From: Thermodesulforhabdus norvegica | Lineage (GTDB): Bacteria; Desulfobacterota; Syntrophobacteria; Syntrophobacterales; Thermodesulforhabdaceae | Assembly (NCBI RefSeq): GCF_900114975.1 | Contig: NZ_FOUU01000001.1 | Coordinates: forward strand, 310,001 to 374,000 | Length of the DNA: 64,000 bases | Direction: 5' to 3' | Part shown: positions 46,175-54,520 of the stretch, one piece after another | How positions within the stretch are numbered: position 1 is the first letter of the stretch | Layout of the letters: the number at the start of each line of letters is the position of its first letter | Notes under the pieces: generated by a model | Databases searched by the model: none | The model's input: only the letters and a program-made list of their open reading frames with translations | What the model was told of the DNA's origin: nothing | Made by a program: the position numbers and the translations under genes

Positions 46175-47709
46175 TCTTGCGAAGTCGCCAGGGAATAACC
46201 CTTGCGGCAATTATTATAAGCTCAAGCATACTGATCTCCCGTTTCATGGGTCTTGTAAGAGACAAGATCATTTCCTACTGGTTCGGTGCTTCCATTGAAT
46301 CGGACATCTACTTTACAGCCTTCGTTATTCCGGATTTCATAAACTATCTTCTAGCCGGCGGATATTTCTCTATTACCCTGATCCCCATACTCCAGGAGCT
46401 GTTTCTGAAAGACGAAAAAGAAGCCTGGGATTTTTTCTTTTGCGCTCTCTTCTGGACGACTCTTATTGCAGTTCTAATAACCCTTATCATGGAAATTACT
46501 GCGCCTATGGTGATCCCCGGAATTGCTCCGGGCTTCGATGAAGCAGCAATAAGACGGCTCACCCTTTTCGTTAGAATCATTCTACCGGCCCAGATATTCT
46601 TCATCAGTGGCGCTTTTTTCAACGGGCTTTTGTATCTGAAAAAGCATTTCATAATTCCATCTCTCGCCCCGCTTCTGTACAATCTTTTTATAATCTCCGG
46701 CGGCATTATGTTGCGAAGGCACGGCATGATCGGCTTCTGCTGGGGAGTTCTTCTGGGAGCCTTCGTGGGAAGTTTCCTGCTGCCCCTAATTACCGTGATA
46801 ATCAACGAAGAGATGAAGTTTTCCTTGAGGCTGAACCATCCTTCAATGAAACGCTTCATAAGAACCGCCCTGCCACTCATGCTCGGGCAGTCTATTGTCG
46901 TCCTGGACGAACAGTTCTTCAGGATTTTTGGGTCAATGGCCGGAGAAGGTGCCGTAAGCAGGCTGAACTACGCCCGGCGGCTCGTTTTTGTTCCCGTCGG
47001 CGTAGTGGCTCAGGCGGCCGCCGTAGCATCCTACCCCTTCCTTGCAGAGCTCTTTGCGAAGAAAGATTATTCCCGATTTGCGGAAACCCTGGACAGGGCA
47101 ATACAGAAATCCCTTTTCCTCGCATTGGCTCTCACGGGCATACTTTTTGCCGTAGCAGAGCCGGCAGTGGGCATCGTTTTCGGCCAGGGACGTTTTTTGA
47201 TCGATGATGTCCTCCAGACAAAGACTCTTTTCAGGATTCTTCTGGTAACCGTTCCGCTCTGGACCTATCAGCAAATTCTGGGAAGAGCCTTCTACGCTAC
47301 AGGCGATACCCTCACACCCGTTGCCGTGGGAACCGTCGCTACCTTTATAAGCATCCCCGTTTTCCATTACGGCAGAATACTGATGGGGGAAAGGGGAATA
47401 GCTCTAGCCAGTGTCATGGGGCTGATTATCTACTGCGTCGGTCTGGGAAGCCTGTGGAGAAAAAGATTTCCAATCAGGTCCTTTGAAGTTATTACCTGCT
47501 TGTTTCGATCCACCCTGACGTGCATAATTGCTACCGTGGCATCGTTGGTTCTGTTTCAGGCCGTAAAATCGTATTTTGAAAGTTTCTGTCCGGTGATCCG
47601 GTGGCTCTGTCTCGGCATGCTTACCTCTACGGCTTACATCACCGTATGGGGAACCGTTACAATGCTAATAGGCAGGTCAGATCTTCGAGAATTTATGAGG
47701 ATAAAATAA
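46171..47709 (+). CDS. murJ: Lipid II flippase MurJ
   Basis: Moves lipid-linked peptidoglycan precursor across the inner membrane. 512 residues and about fourteen membrane helices. SRFMGLVRDKIISYWFGASIESD (start region), ARRLVFVPVGVVAQAAAVASYPFLAELFA and YQQILGRAFYATGDTLTPVAVG are standard MurJ segments. It is the second gene of a run with the thioesterase upstream and the PilZ gene 31 bases downstream. Confidence 0.95.
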   Translation: MILRSRQGITLAAIIISSSILISRFMGLVRDKIISYWFGASIESDIYFTAFVIPDFINYLLAGGYFSITLIPILQELFLKDEKEAWDFFFCALFWTTLIAVLITLIMEITAPMVIPGIAPGFDEAAIRRLTLFVRIILPAQIFFISGAFFNGLLYLKKHFIIPSLAPLLYNLFIISGGIMLRRHGMIGFCWGVLLGAFVGSFLLPLITVIINEEMKFSLRLNHPSMKRFIRTALPLMLGQSIVVLDEQFFRIFGSMAGEGAVSRLNYARRLVFVPVGVVAQAAAVASYPFLAELFAKKDYSRFAETLDRAIQKSLFLALALTGILFAVAEPAVGIVFGQGRFLIDDVLQTKTLFRILLVTVPLWTYQQILGRAFYATGDTLTPVAVGTVATFISIPVFHYGRILMGERGIALASVMGLIIYCVGLGSLWRKRFPIRSFEVITCLFRSTLTCIIATVASLVLFQAVKSYFESFCPVIRWLCLGMLTSTAYITVWGTVTMLIGRSDLREFMRIK

Positions 47710-47740
47710 CCCGAGTTGAAAACCTCTAGAGGAGGCTCAT

Positions 47741-48370
47741 GTGAAGAAGCTTCCACTTTACATCGGCGAAGAAATAGTAATACAGTCCCTCGATAAGACC
47801 ATGCCTCATAAGGCTCGAAGCAAAATAATCGGGGCACGACACGGCGAATTTATATTGGTCGAGGAACCCGTCGTGGCAATCTCAGATCGCCTCGTTGCTC
47901 TGGTGGAAGGACCGGTGAACTGCTGGTATATCCACGAGGGTACAATGTATAAGTTCTCTAGTACCATTAAAGAAAAGATAAAGGACGGAATCACCTTTCT
48001 GGAGTATCCTGAGAGATTTGAAATCGAGATGCTGCGAAAATATCCGCGTATAACCGTTAATCTGGAAACAAGAAGTCATCTGGGTAAGAAAAGAGAGGAA
48101 TATGCCGGGAGTATTGTTGACATAAGCAGTGGCGGATGCCGTCTTGAAGTTGAGACGATAGTTCTGGTCGTCAAGGAGGATCCTGTGGAGCTCAGCTTTG
48201 ATCTTCCAACGGGAGAACCAATAAGGGGGATTGAAGGAAAAGTCAGGAGTGTAAAGATCGATCGGGTTCGCAGAAAAACCACCATCGGAATTGAATTCAC
48301 AGGCCCTGAGCAATTAAAGAAAAAAATAGAGACTTTTTGTCATTTTTGTGAATATTTCAGGGTAGAATAA
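47741..48370 (+). CDS. PilZ-domain protein (c-di-GMP receptor, YcgR-like)
   Basis: 209 residues. A YcgR-N/FlgZ-like N-terminal barrel (about 5-95) is followed by a PilZ domain: RKYPR (RxxxR) near residue 88 and DISSGGCRL, the (D/N)xSxxG motif, near 127. Both c-di-GMP contact motifs are intact, so nucleotide binding is likely. GTG start with GAGGAGG upstream; the out-of-frame ATG two bases earlier is immediately stopped. A link to pilus or surface behaviour is inferred from the family. Confidence 0.88.
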   Translation: MKKLPLYIGEEIVIQSLDKTMPHKARSKIIGARHGEFILVEEPVVAISDRLVALVEGPVNCWYIHEGTMYKFSSTIKEKIKDGITFLEYPERFEIEMLRKYPRITVNLETRSHLGKKREEYAGSIVDISSGGCRLEVETIVLVVKEDPVELSFDLPTGEPIRGIEGKVRSVKIDRVRRKTTIGIEFTGPEQLKKKIETFCHFCEYFRVE

Positions 48371-48487
48371 AAAAGCGAAGATGAAATTTGTCACGAGGGA
48401 CTCATGTGAGCCGGGGTCGGTTATTATCACGACTGCAAATGAAAAGCTAATTAACAGGTAAAGCCCGCTGACAGGGAGGTTTTTATA

Positions 48488-48982
48488 ATGATACAAAACA
48501 GGAAGATCCTGATCGTGGTGTTAGGCCTTCTGATTTGCGGCCTCCTGTCCCAGCCTTCTTACGCAGAAAAGGAGAAACAGGGCTTTTCCCAGGAAGACAG
48601 GGAAAGGCTCGTGAGACTGGAAACAATGCTGGAGGCCTTTAAAGAATCCATAGATAGAAGCCTTGAACAGATAGACAAGAGATTCGAGCAGATCGATAAA
48701 AGATTCGAACAGGTCGACAAGAGATTTGAACAGATTGATAAGAGGCTCGAGTTCATGCAGAATTTAATAATAGCCATGATCGGTGTTTTCGGAGGTCTCT
48801 GTGGAGTCTTCGTGGGATTGCTCCTATGGGACAGAAGAACCTTTAAGGACAAGGCAAAAGAAGAAGCCATGAAAGAACTGGAAGAAAAGTACAGATTCGC
48901 CGAATGGTTCAATGCCCTGAGAGAATATTCGAAAAGAGCGGACGACTTCGCCGAAGTGCTCAGAAAGCTTAACTTGCTATGA
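48488..48982 (+). CDS. Coiled-coil membrane protein with seven-residue tandem repeats
   Basis: 164 residues. N-terminal signal peptide or anchor (about 8-27, ending PSYAEK), a coiled coil made of EQIDKRF repeats (about 53-87), one membrane helix (about 94-118, MIGVFGGLCGVFVGLLLWD) and a charged C-terminal helix. GGGAGG precedes the ATG at 48488. Seen from layout it may form trimers or other bundles at the membrane. Function unknown; no link to neighbours is evident. Confidence 0.75.
   Translation: MIQNRKILIVVLGLLICGLLSQPSYAEKEKQGFSQEDRERLVRLETMLEAFKESIDRSLEQIDKRFEQIDKRFEQVDKRFEQIDKRLEFMQNLIIAMIGVFGGLCGVFVGLLLWDRRTFKDKAKEEAMKELEEKYRFAEWFNALREYSKRADDFAEVLRKLNLL
48644..48748 (+). repeat. 21-base tandem repeat encoding EQIDKRF heptads
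   Basis: One degenerate copy (ESIDRSL) followed by four near-identical 21-base units starting at 48665: EQIDKRF, EQIDKRF, EQVDKRF, EQIDKRL. Third-position differences between copies indicate an old expansion kept by selection on the heptad pattern. Confidence 0.85.
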
Positions 48983-49005
48983 ACGGGTTATTTCCCCGGG
49001 CACAA

Positions 49006-49034
49006 TTGACAATTTGCGTCAGCATAACTACTTT
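49006..49034 (+). promoter_or_regulatory. hrcA-grpE-dnaK promoter
   Basis: -35 TTGACA (49006-49011), 17-base spacer, -10 TACTTT (49029-49034). The CIRCE operator starts four bases after the -10 box. Confidence 0.75.
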
Positions 49035-49037
49035 AGA

Positions 49038-49064
49038 TTAGCACTCGGTAGGTGAGAGTGCTAA
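49038..49064. promoter_or_regulatory. CIRCE operator (HrcA binding site) of hrcA-grpE-dnaK
   Basis: Perfect arms TTAGCACTC and GAGTGCTAA around nine bases, placed at the transcription start. HrcA encoded directly downstream should repress its own operon here and groESL at the other CIRCE. Confidence 0.97.
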
Positions 49065-49085
49065 CAAGCAGGAGTGGTAAAAGCC

Positions 49086-50165
49086 ATGACGGCAGAACTG
49101 AGTCCCAGAGATCAGAGTATACTCCGGGCTGTAGTGCTCGATTACATAAAAAGCGGTGAACCCGTTGGATCCAGAACCGTTTCCAAAAAATATATGAAAA
49201 ACCTCAGTTCTGCCACAATCCGCAATATAATGGCCGATCTGGAAGATCTCGGATATTTGTATCAGCCTCACACCTCCGCAGGCAGAATCCCCACGGAGAA
49301 GGGTTTACGCTTTTATTTAGAATTCCTGATGGAGTGGGAGGAACTGGAGAAGAAGGAAAAAGAAGTAATCCGTCAGGCTTACATGGATGTGTCCGGGATA
49401 GAAGATGTTCTCAAGCGCACCACCCATGTCCTGTCTTCGCTATGCGCACAGGCGGCTCTCGTCCTCTGGCCCAGACTATCGGCAACCCGTCTCAGAAGAA
49501 TAGAGTTCGTAAGGTTGCACCAAAATCACGTGCTCACAATTCTCGTCGCGGAATCAGGCATAATACACCACAGGCTCATCATCCTGGATGAGGACATATC
49601 TCAGGAAGAACTGGACAGATTCGGTAGATACATTAACGAAACCTACGGGAACCTCACGCTGGAGGAAATAAAAAACCGCATAATCAAAGAACTCCAGGAG
49701 GAAAAAGCGCTCTTCGACCGGATATACAACCGCGCCGTGACGATAATAAAGGAGGCCCTTCAGCTACAGGCCGAAAGTACGGAAATGTACATCGAGGGCC
49801 AGTCTAAGTTGCTGGATAACCCCGAATTCACAGATATAGAAAGGCTAAAAAAAATTCTTGAGGCCTTTGAGGATAAGTCCCGCATATTAAAACTCCTTGA
49901 TGTAACCATGGAGTCCACGCAGGGTGTTCAGATAATTCTCGGTCCCGAAAGCAATATCCAGGACCTCGAAAACATCGGTATCGTATCATCGCCTTACAAA
50001 CGCGGGGAAACCGTGTTGGGTGTGGTAGGTGTTATCGGACCGCTTAGAATGGACTACCCTAAAATCGTCCCAATTGTGGACTTCACAGCCCGGGTTCTCA
50101 GCGAAGTGTTACAAAATCCGGAAAAAGGTGACATCTGCGGGGAAATAATACAATCAGGAGGTTAA
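49086..50165 (+). CDS. hrcA: Heat-inducible transcription repressor HrcA
   Basis: Repressor that binds CIRCE and depends on GroEL for activity. About 359 residues. N-terminal winged helix: SPRDQSILRAVVLDYIKSGEPVGSRTVSKKY and SSATIRNIMADLEDLGYLYQPHTSAGRIPT. The central and C-terminal parts have the GAF-like domain with QIILGPESNIQDLENIGIVSSPY and GVVGVIGPLRMDYPKIVPIVDFTA. I prefer ATG 49086; an upstream GTG at 49074 has its AGGA directly adjacent and would be poorly placed. Confidence 0.95.
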   Translation: MTAELSPRDQSILRAVVLDYIKSGEPVGSRTVSKKYMKNLSSATIRNIMADLEDLGYLYQPHTSAGRIPTEKGLRFYLEFLMEWEELEKKEKEVIRQAYMDVSGIEDVLKRTTHVLSSLCAQAALVLWPRLSATRLRRIEFVRLHQNHVLTILVAESGIIHHRLIILDEDISQEELDRFGRYINETYGNLTLEEIKNRIIKELQEEKALFDRIYNRAVTIIKEALQLQAESTEMYIEGQSKLLDNPEFTDIERLKKILEAFEDKSRILKLLDVTMESTQGVQIILGPESNIQDLENIGIVSSPYKRGETVLGVVGVIGPLRMDYPKIVPIVDFTARVLSEVLQNPEKGDICGEIIQSGG

Positions 50166-50172
50166 TGTTATC

Positions 50173-50802
50173 ATGATAAAGGTGGAGCCGGAAGAACACA
50201 GGAACAAAGAAAATAACTCGATGGATGTGCAGGAAAAAGAACAGCAGGTGGATGCACAGGAAGTCGAAGCTGAAGCAGAAGCCAAAGATCCTTACAAGGA
50301 TATAAGTAGAGAGGAATTGATAGAGCTCCTGAAACAGAAAGATCAGAAAATCGCAAGGCTTAACGAAAAGATACTCCGAATGGCAGCGGAGATGGATAAC
50401 ACCAGAAAGCGTCTTGAACGAGAAAGGAATGAAGCAGTTGCTTACGCTAATGAGCAGATATTGCGAGAGCTCCTGCCGGTTATAGACAACCTTGAACGGG
50501 CCATTTCTCACGCAAACTCCGAGACCGACCCGAAGGCCCTTCTGGAAGGGGTTGAAATCACCCTGAGAAGTTTTCTTTCAACTCTGGAAAGGTTTGGTTG
50601 CACGCCCTTTGAGTCGGTCGGCAAGCCCTTTGATCCTTCTTATCACGAAGCAATAATGCAGCAGGAAACAGAGGAATACCCGGAAAATACGGTCCTTCAG
50701 GAATACCAGAAGGGTTACATGTTAAAAGACAGATTGCTCAGACCGGCCATGGTTGTTGTGGCCCGATCGGTAAAAGAGAAAAAACAGGATGAGGAGGGAT
50801 AA
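50173..50802 (+). CDS. grpE: Nucleotide exchange factor GrpE
   Basis: DnaK nucleotide exchange factor, 209 residues. Acidic N-terminus (about 1-40), long coiled-coil helix with ILRMAAEMDNTRKRLERERNEA, ELLPVIDNLERAI, and the beta-wing domain with FDPSYHEAIMQQE and GYMLKDRLLRPAMVVVA. It lies seven bases after hrcA. Confidence 0.96.
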   Translation: MIKVEPEEHRNKENNSMDVQEKEQQVDAQEVEAEAEAKDPYKDISREELIELLKQKDQKIARLNEKILRMAAEMDNTRKRLERERNEAVAYANEQILRELLPVIDNLERAISHANSETDPKALLEGVEITLRSFLSTLERFGCTPFESVGKPFDPSYHEAIMQQETEEYPENTVLQEYQKGYMLKDRLLRPAMVVVARSVKEKKQDEEG

Positions 50803-50808
50803 GCCTTC

Positions 50809-52722
50809 ATGGGACGGGTTATAGGAATTGATCTGGGAACCACAAATTCCGTAGTCGCCATAATGGAGGGAAAAGAACCCAAAGTGCTGACAAATGCGGA
50901 GGGTGGCAGGACCACCCCATCGGTGGTGGCATTTACGGAATCCGGAGAAAGACTGGTCGGACAGGTTGCCAAAAGGCAGGCAATAACGAATCCGACCAAT
51001 ACAATCTACGCAATAAAACGCCTGATGGGGAAAAAATTTAACTCACCGGAGGTTCAGAGGGATCTCGGCATACTGCCCTACAAAGTCGTATCAGCACCAA
51101 ACGGCGATGCTCATGTAGAAGTTCAGGGAAGACAGTACAGTCCCCCTGAGATTTCTGCTTATATTCTCATGAAAATGAAACAAACCGCAGAAGACTATCT
51201 GGGTGAAAAGGTAACGGACGCCGTTATTACCGTTCCGGCATATTTTAACGACAGCCAGCGTCAGGCAACCAAGGACGCCGGAAGAATCGCCGGCCTGAAT
51301 GTTCTCAGGATCATCAACGAGCCGACTGCCGCATCCCTTGCATACGGCCTTGATAAGAAAAAAGACGAAAAAATCGCCGTCTTTGACCTTGGAGGCGGAA
51401 CTTACGATATATCGATTCTCGAAATCGGGGACGGGGTCTTCGAAGTAAAAGCCACAAACGGTGATACCCACCTGGGCGGAGAAGACTTCGACCAGCGGAT
51501 AATCGATTGGCTGATCGAAGAATTCAAAAAAGAACACGGAATCGATCTTCGTCAGGACAGAATGGCCCTACAACGGCTAAAAGATGCAGCGGAACGCGCA
51601 AAGATGGAACTCTCTTCTGCACTGGAAACCGAGATAAACCTGCCCTTCATCACTGCAGACCATACCGGCCCAAAACACCTGGTCAAAAAACTCACCCGTG
51701 CAAAGTTCGAATCTCTGGTTGAAGACCTCATTGAAAAGTTGATACCGCCTATGGAGCTGGCCCTGAAGGATGCAGGGCTAACGCCGAGGGATATCGACGA
51801 AGTAATCCTCGTAGGCGGAATGACTCGAATGCCTCGCATTCAAGAAAAGGTTAAAGAGTTCTTCGGTCGTGAACCTCACAAGGGTGTTAACCCCGACGAA
51901 GTCGTTGCCATAGGAGCTGCAATCCAGGGGGCAGTCCTTAAAGGAGAAGTAAAGGATGTACTCCTGCTGGATGTAACTCCACTTTCTCTCGGAATAGAAA
52001 CCCTGGGCGGGGTAATGACCAAAATCATCGAAAGGAACACAACCATACCGACCAGAAAGAGCCAGATATTCTCTACCGCCTCCGACAATCAGACCTCCGT
52101 GATGATTCACGTTCTTCAGGGCGAACGAGAAATGGCGGCCGATAACAAAAGCCTGGGGCGTTTCGAGCTGGTAGGAATCCCACCGGCTCCAAGAGGTGTC
52201 CCGAAGATCGAGGTAACTTTCGACATAGACGCTAACGGAATCGTTCACGTTTCGGCCAAAGACCTGGCGACGGGAAAGGAGCAATCGATAAAAATCACGC
52301 CTTCCAGCGGATTGACCGAAGAAGAGATACAGCGTCTGATCAAGGAGGCAGAACTCCACGCCGAGGAAGACAGGAAGAAGAGAGAGCTCGTAGAGGCCAG
52401 AAACAGAGCCGATAACATAATCTACGGCACGGAAAAAAGCCTCAGAGAGTTGGGAGATAAGGTGGCTCCCGAGGTCAGAAAAAACATCGAGGATCAGATA
52501 TCCAGACTCAGAGAGGTCATGGACAAAGACGATAAAGAAGCCATTGTTCGAGAAACGGATGCCCTGATAAAGCTCTCTCACGAACTCGCCGAAAAGGTCT
52601 ACAGAGAGGCAGCACAGGGGACTCCCGGAGATAAAGAAGAAAAGGAACAGAAGAGCCAGGGCGGTGACGATGTAGTGGACGCAGAATTTGAGGAAGTAAA
52701 AGGAGAAGGAAAGGAAGCCTGA
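50809..52722 (+). CDS. dnaK: Chaperone DnaK (Hsp70)
   Basis: 637-residue Hsp70. ATPase domain: [74 protein letters not shown] (about 190-230), [12 protein letters not shown]; linker [20 protein letters not shown]; lid region near residues 510-600; acidic EEVKGE end. It follows grpE by six bases. dnaJ is not downstream, which differs from many hrcA-grpE-dnaK-dnaJ operons. Confidence 0.98.
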   Translation: MGRVIGIDLGTTNSVVAIMEGKEPKVLTNAEGGRTTPSVVAFTESGERLVGQVAKRQAITNPTNTIYAIKRLMGKKFNSPEVQRDLGILPYKVVSAPNGDAHVEVQGRQYSPPEISAYILMKMKQTAEDYLGEKVTDAVITVPAYFNDSQRQATKDAGRIAGLNVLRIINEPTAASLAYGLDKKKDEKIAVFDLGGGTYDISILEIGDGVFEVKATNGDTHLGGEDFDQRIIDWLIEEFKKEHGIDLRQDRMALQRLKDAAERAKMELSSALETEINLPFITADHTGPKHLVKKLTRAKFESLVEDLIEKLIPPMELALKDAGLTPRDIDEVILVGGMTRMPRIQEKVKEFFGREPHKGVNPDEVVAIGAAIQGAVLKGEVKDVLLLDVTPLSLGIETLGGVMTKIIERNTTIPTRKSQIFSTASDNQTSVMIHVLQGEREMAADNKSLGRFELVGIPPAPRGVPKIEVTFDIDANGIVHVSAKDLATGKEQSIKITPSSGLTEEEIQRLIKEAELHAEEDRKKRELVEARNRADNIIYGTEKSLRELGDKVAPEVRKNIEDQISRLREVMDKDDKEAIVRETDALIKLSHELAEKVYREAAQGTPGDKEEKEQKSQGGDDVVDAEFEEVKGEGKEA

Positions 52723-52727
52723 TGTCC

Positions 52728-52756
52728 GGTAGATCGGTCGCAAAGGCCGATCTACC
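52728..52756 (+). terminator. Hairpin after dnaK
   Basis: Ten-base arms GGTAGATCGG and CCGATCTACC around a nine-base loop, six bases after the dnaK stop. No T-run, so it may only protect the upstream mRNA or give partial termination before the next gene. Confidence 0.55.
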
Positions 52757-52789
52757 CTGCTCATCCCAGGGGTCCAAAAGAGGTACCAG

Positions 52790-53110
52790 ATGTTTTTCTT
52801 TATCGGCGGTGTTCAACCAAAAACGGTCACACTGGATGAAAACCCCAGGCTGTGTCCATCCTGTGGGCTGGCTCAGGCAAAATTGAAAAGAATAGACCAC
52901 TACGTAAGCCTTTTCTTCATTCCGCTATTTCCTGTAAAAAAAGGCGAACCTCTCCTGATGTGCGAACGTTGTGGTTTTGCCGCTCCTCCTGATCAGGCCG
53001 ACTACTTTGCCAGAAGCCGCCAATTTCACAGAAGGCCGCAATGTCCATCCTGCGGTCTCGAACTGGATCCGTCATTTAACTATTGCCCGAGATGCGGAAC
53101 CAAAGTATAA
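52790..53110 (+). CDS. Zinc-ribbon protein with several CxxC pairs
   Basis: 106 residues. Three CxxC sets: LCPSCG (near 22), MCERCGF (near 67) and the C-terminal QCPSCG...YCPRCGTKV pair of a zinc-ribbon domain. The hydrophobic YVSLFFIPLFPVKKGE stretch (about 38-53) is typical for this small zinc-ribbon family. GAGG is six bases before the ATG. Function unknown. Confidence 0.75.
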   Translation: MFFFIGGVQPKTVTLDENPRLCPSCGLAQAKLKRIDHYVSLFFIPLFPVKKGEPLLMCERCGFAAPPDQADYFARSRQFHRRPQCPSCGLELDPSFNYCPRCGTKV

Positions 53111-53155
53111 GCAACAGGAAGTTTAACGACAAATCCCCACGAGGACGGTAACAAT

Positions 53156-53887
53156 ATGAAGCAGAAGGCTCAGGTCATACCCTTTCCTCAGGTCGCACGC
53201 CCCAACATAAATGAATTACTCGACGAATTTCTTCAGGAACAGAACAGAAGATTGAAGCCTGCCACGTTCAGGCAGTACAGGGTCGTGACCGAACTGCTCC
53301 GACATTGCCTGGACGGGTACGGCCCTAACTTTCTGACCGATGCGGAATATCAACTCTACGAGCGGCTCTACACGGTGAAAAACCTTGAGTTTTGCTCGAT
53401 CTTCGGGGCAGACAAGATTCTTGCCGGCCTCCCCACCTTTCTCGGCGAGTTCATGATAAGAAAGGTTGCGGCTTCCGAATCACTGCTCAGATGGTCGGGA
53501 ACGGTTACGAAAAAACTCGCCAAATGGCTTGCCGATTACGGATATGTGGGCAAGGCTCGCGCCAGAAAGGCGATGAGGTATGCTGCCGAAGCATCAAAAG
53601 TCCTGCCCGCAGCAGAAAGGCTTGCACGTCTGCTTTATGAACATGCCCACCTTCATGCACCCCGCTTCTGGACTATGGAAATCGACGATTACTTCACAAT
53701 AGAAGAAATTCTACCGGGAAGACTGATTCTATCAAGCCTGTCATCGGATATCGAAACGGTTGAACTCCGGCTTCCGGAAGAGATTCTTACGCACTGCCGG
53801 GTAGGCTGGCATGTAAACCTGCTTCTCGGGAAAACACCGAGAGGCTGGCAGATCATAGAAACCGGAAACGTTTATCCGGATCTTTAA
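53156..53887 (+). CDS. Hypothetical protein with an integrase SAM-like N-terminus
   Basis: 243 residues. The first 60 (NELLDEFLQEQNRRLKPATF, then RQYRVVTELLRHCL) resemble the N-terminal SAM-like (core-binding) domain of tyrosine recombinases, but no catalytic Arg-His-Arg-Tyr domain follows. Residues 185-235 (YFTIEEILPGRLILSSLSSD, VELRLPEEILTHCRVGWHVNLLLG) look like a small beta-rich domain. It is therefore not an integrase; function unknown. GAGGACGG precedes the ATG. Confidence 0.7.
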   Translation: MKQKAQVIPFPQVARPNINELLDEFLQEQNRRLKPATFRQYRVVTELLRHCLDGYGPNFLTDAEYQLYERLYTVKNLEFCSIFGADKILAGLPTFLGEFMIRKVAASESLLRWSGTVTKKLAKWLADYGYVGKARARKAMRYAAEASKVLPAAERLARLLYEHAHLHAPRFWTMEIDDYFTIEEILPGRLILSSLSSDIETVELRLPEEILTHCRVGWHVNLLLGKTPRGWQIIETGNVYPDL

Positions 53888-53908
53888 AACCTTTTTCGCT
53901 GAAGGTTC

Positions 53909-54520
53909 ATGAAATTTTATCGGCCGGGAAAGGAAGCAAAAATTTACATGCTTCTGGCCTTCCTGGCCGTACTTATTACCTGTTATTCTTACATGGATAA
54001 AATCCGATGTACCGGATCGAGGGAACCCCCGTGCACCTTCGTTGAGCTGGTAATAGAAACCGAAGGAAAATCACGGTTAATGTGTCTCCAGTCACCTACG
54101 CCTACCCTAAAGGAAATACTGCAGGCCGAGATCCCTTCGTATGACCTAACCCAATGTGGTCCTTATCTAGACCTTCCCATGAAAACAGGAGATGCCGTGT
54201 ATCTCCATAACACCTCGGAAGAAATCAAAATATCCCTCGGCACCATGCAGGACCGATACCGCCTGGCCCTGGGCCTACCGGTCAACATAAACAGTGCGCC
54301 CTTCCAGGTCCTCAGAGCACTGCCTTACATAACGGACGAGGCGGCAAAACAAATTATCGAAATGAGAAAAAAGCAATCCTTTCGGGTAAAAAAGGAACTC
54401 ACGAGAATAGAGGGCATCGGGGAGAAAAGGCTTAAAGAAATCGAACCGTTTATTTCCTGTAGCCCCACCCCGAGCCCTGTAGAAATCTGCCGAACTAGAC
54501 TTCGGTCTGAATCATTTTAA
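53909..54520 (+). CDS. ComEA-like helix-hairpin-helix protein
   Basis: 203 residues. One N-terminal membrane helix (about 12-27), a periplasmic linker with a soluble-ligand-binding-beta-grasp-like stretch (PTPTLKEILQAEIP to TGDAVYLHN), and a C-terminal HhH pair: LPVNINSAPFQVLRALPYITDEAAKQI and LTRIEGIGEKRLKEIEPFIS. The layout is that of ComEA-type DNA-binding proteins of natural transformation, but no comEC or comF is adjacent. Its last 26 bases overlap the end of the facing glyS gene. Confidence 0.8.
   Translation: MKFYRPGKEAKIYMLLAFLAVLITCYSYMDKIRCTGSREPPCTFVELVIETEGKSRLMCLQSPTPTLKEILQAEIPSYDLTQCGPYLDLPMKTGDAVYLHNTSEEIKISLGTMQDRYRLALGLPVNINSAPFQVLRALPYITDEAAKQIIEMRKKQSFRVKKELTRIEGIGEKRLKEIEPFISCSPTPSPVEICRTRLRSESF

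Noticed and set aside
51778-52764. 328-codon minus-strand frame opposite dnaK
   Set aside because: It is a shadow of the conserved DnaK coding frame; long antisense frames against DnaK are common artefacts.
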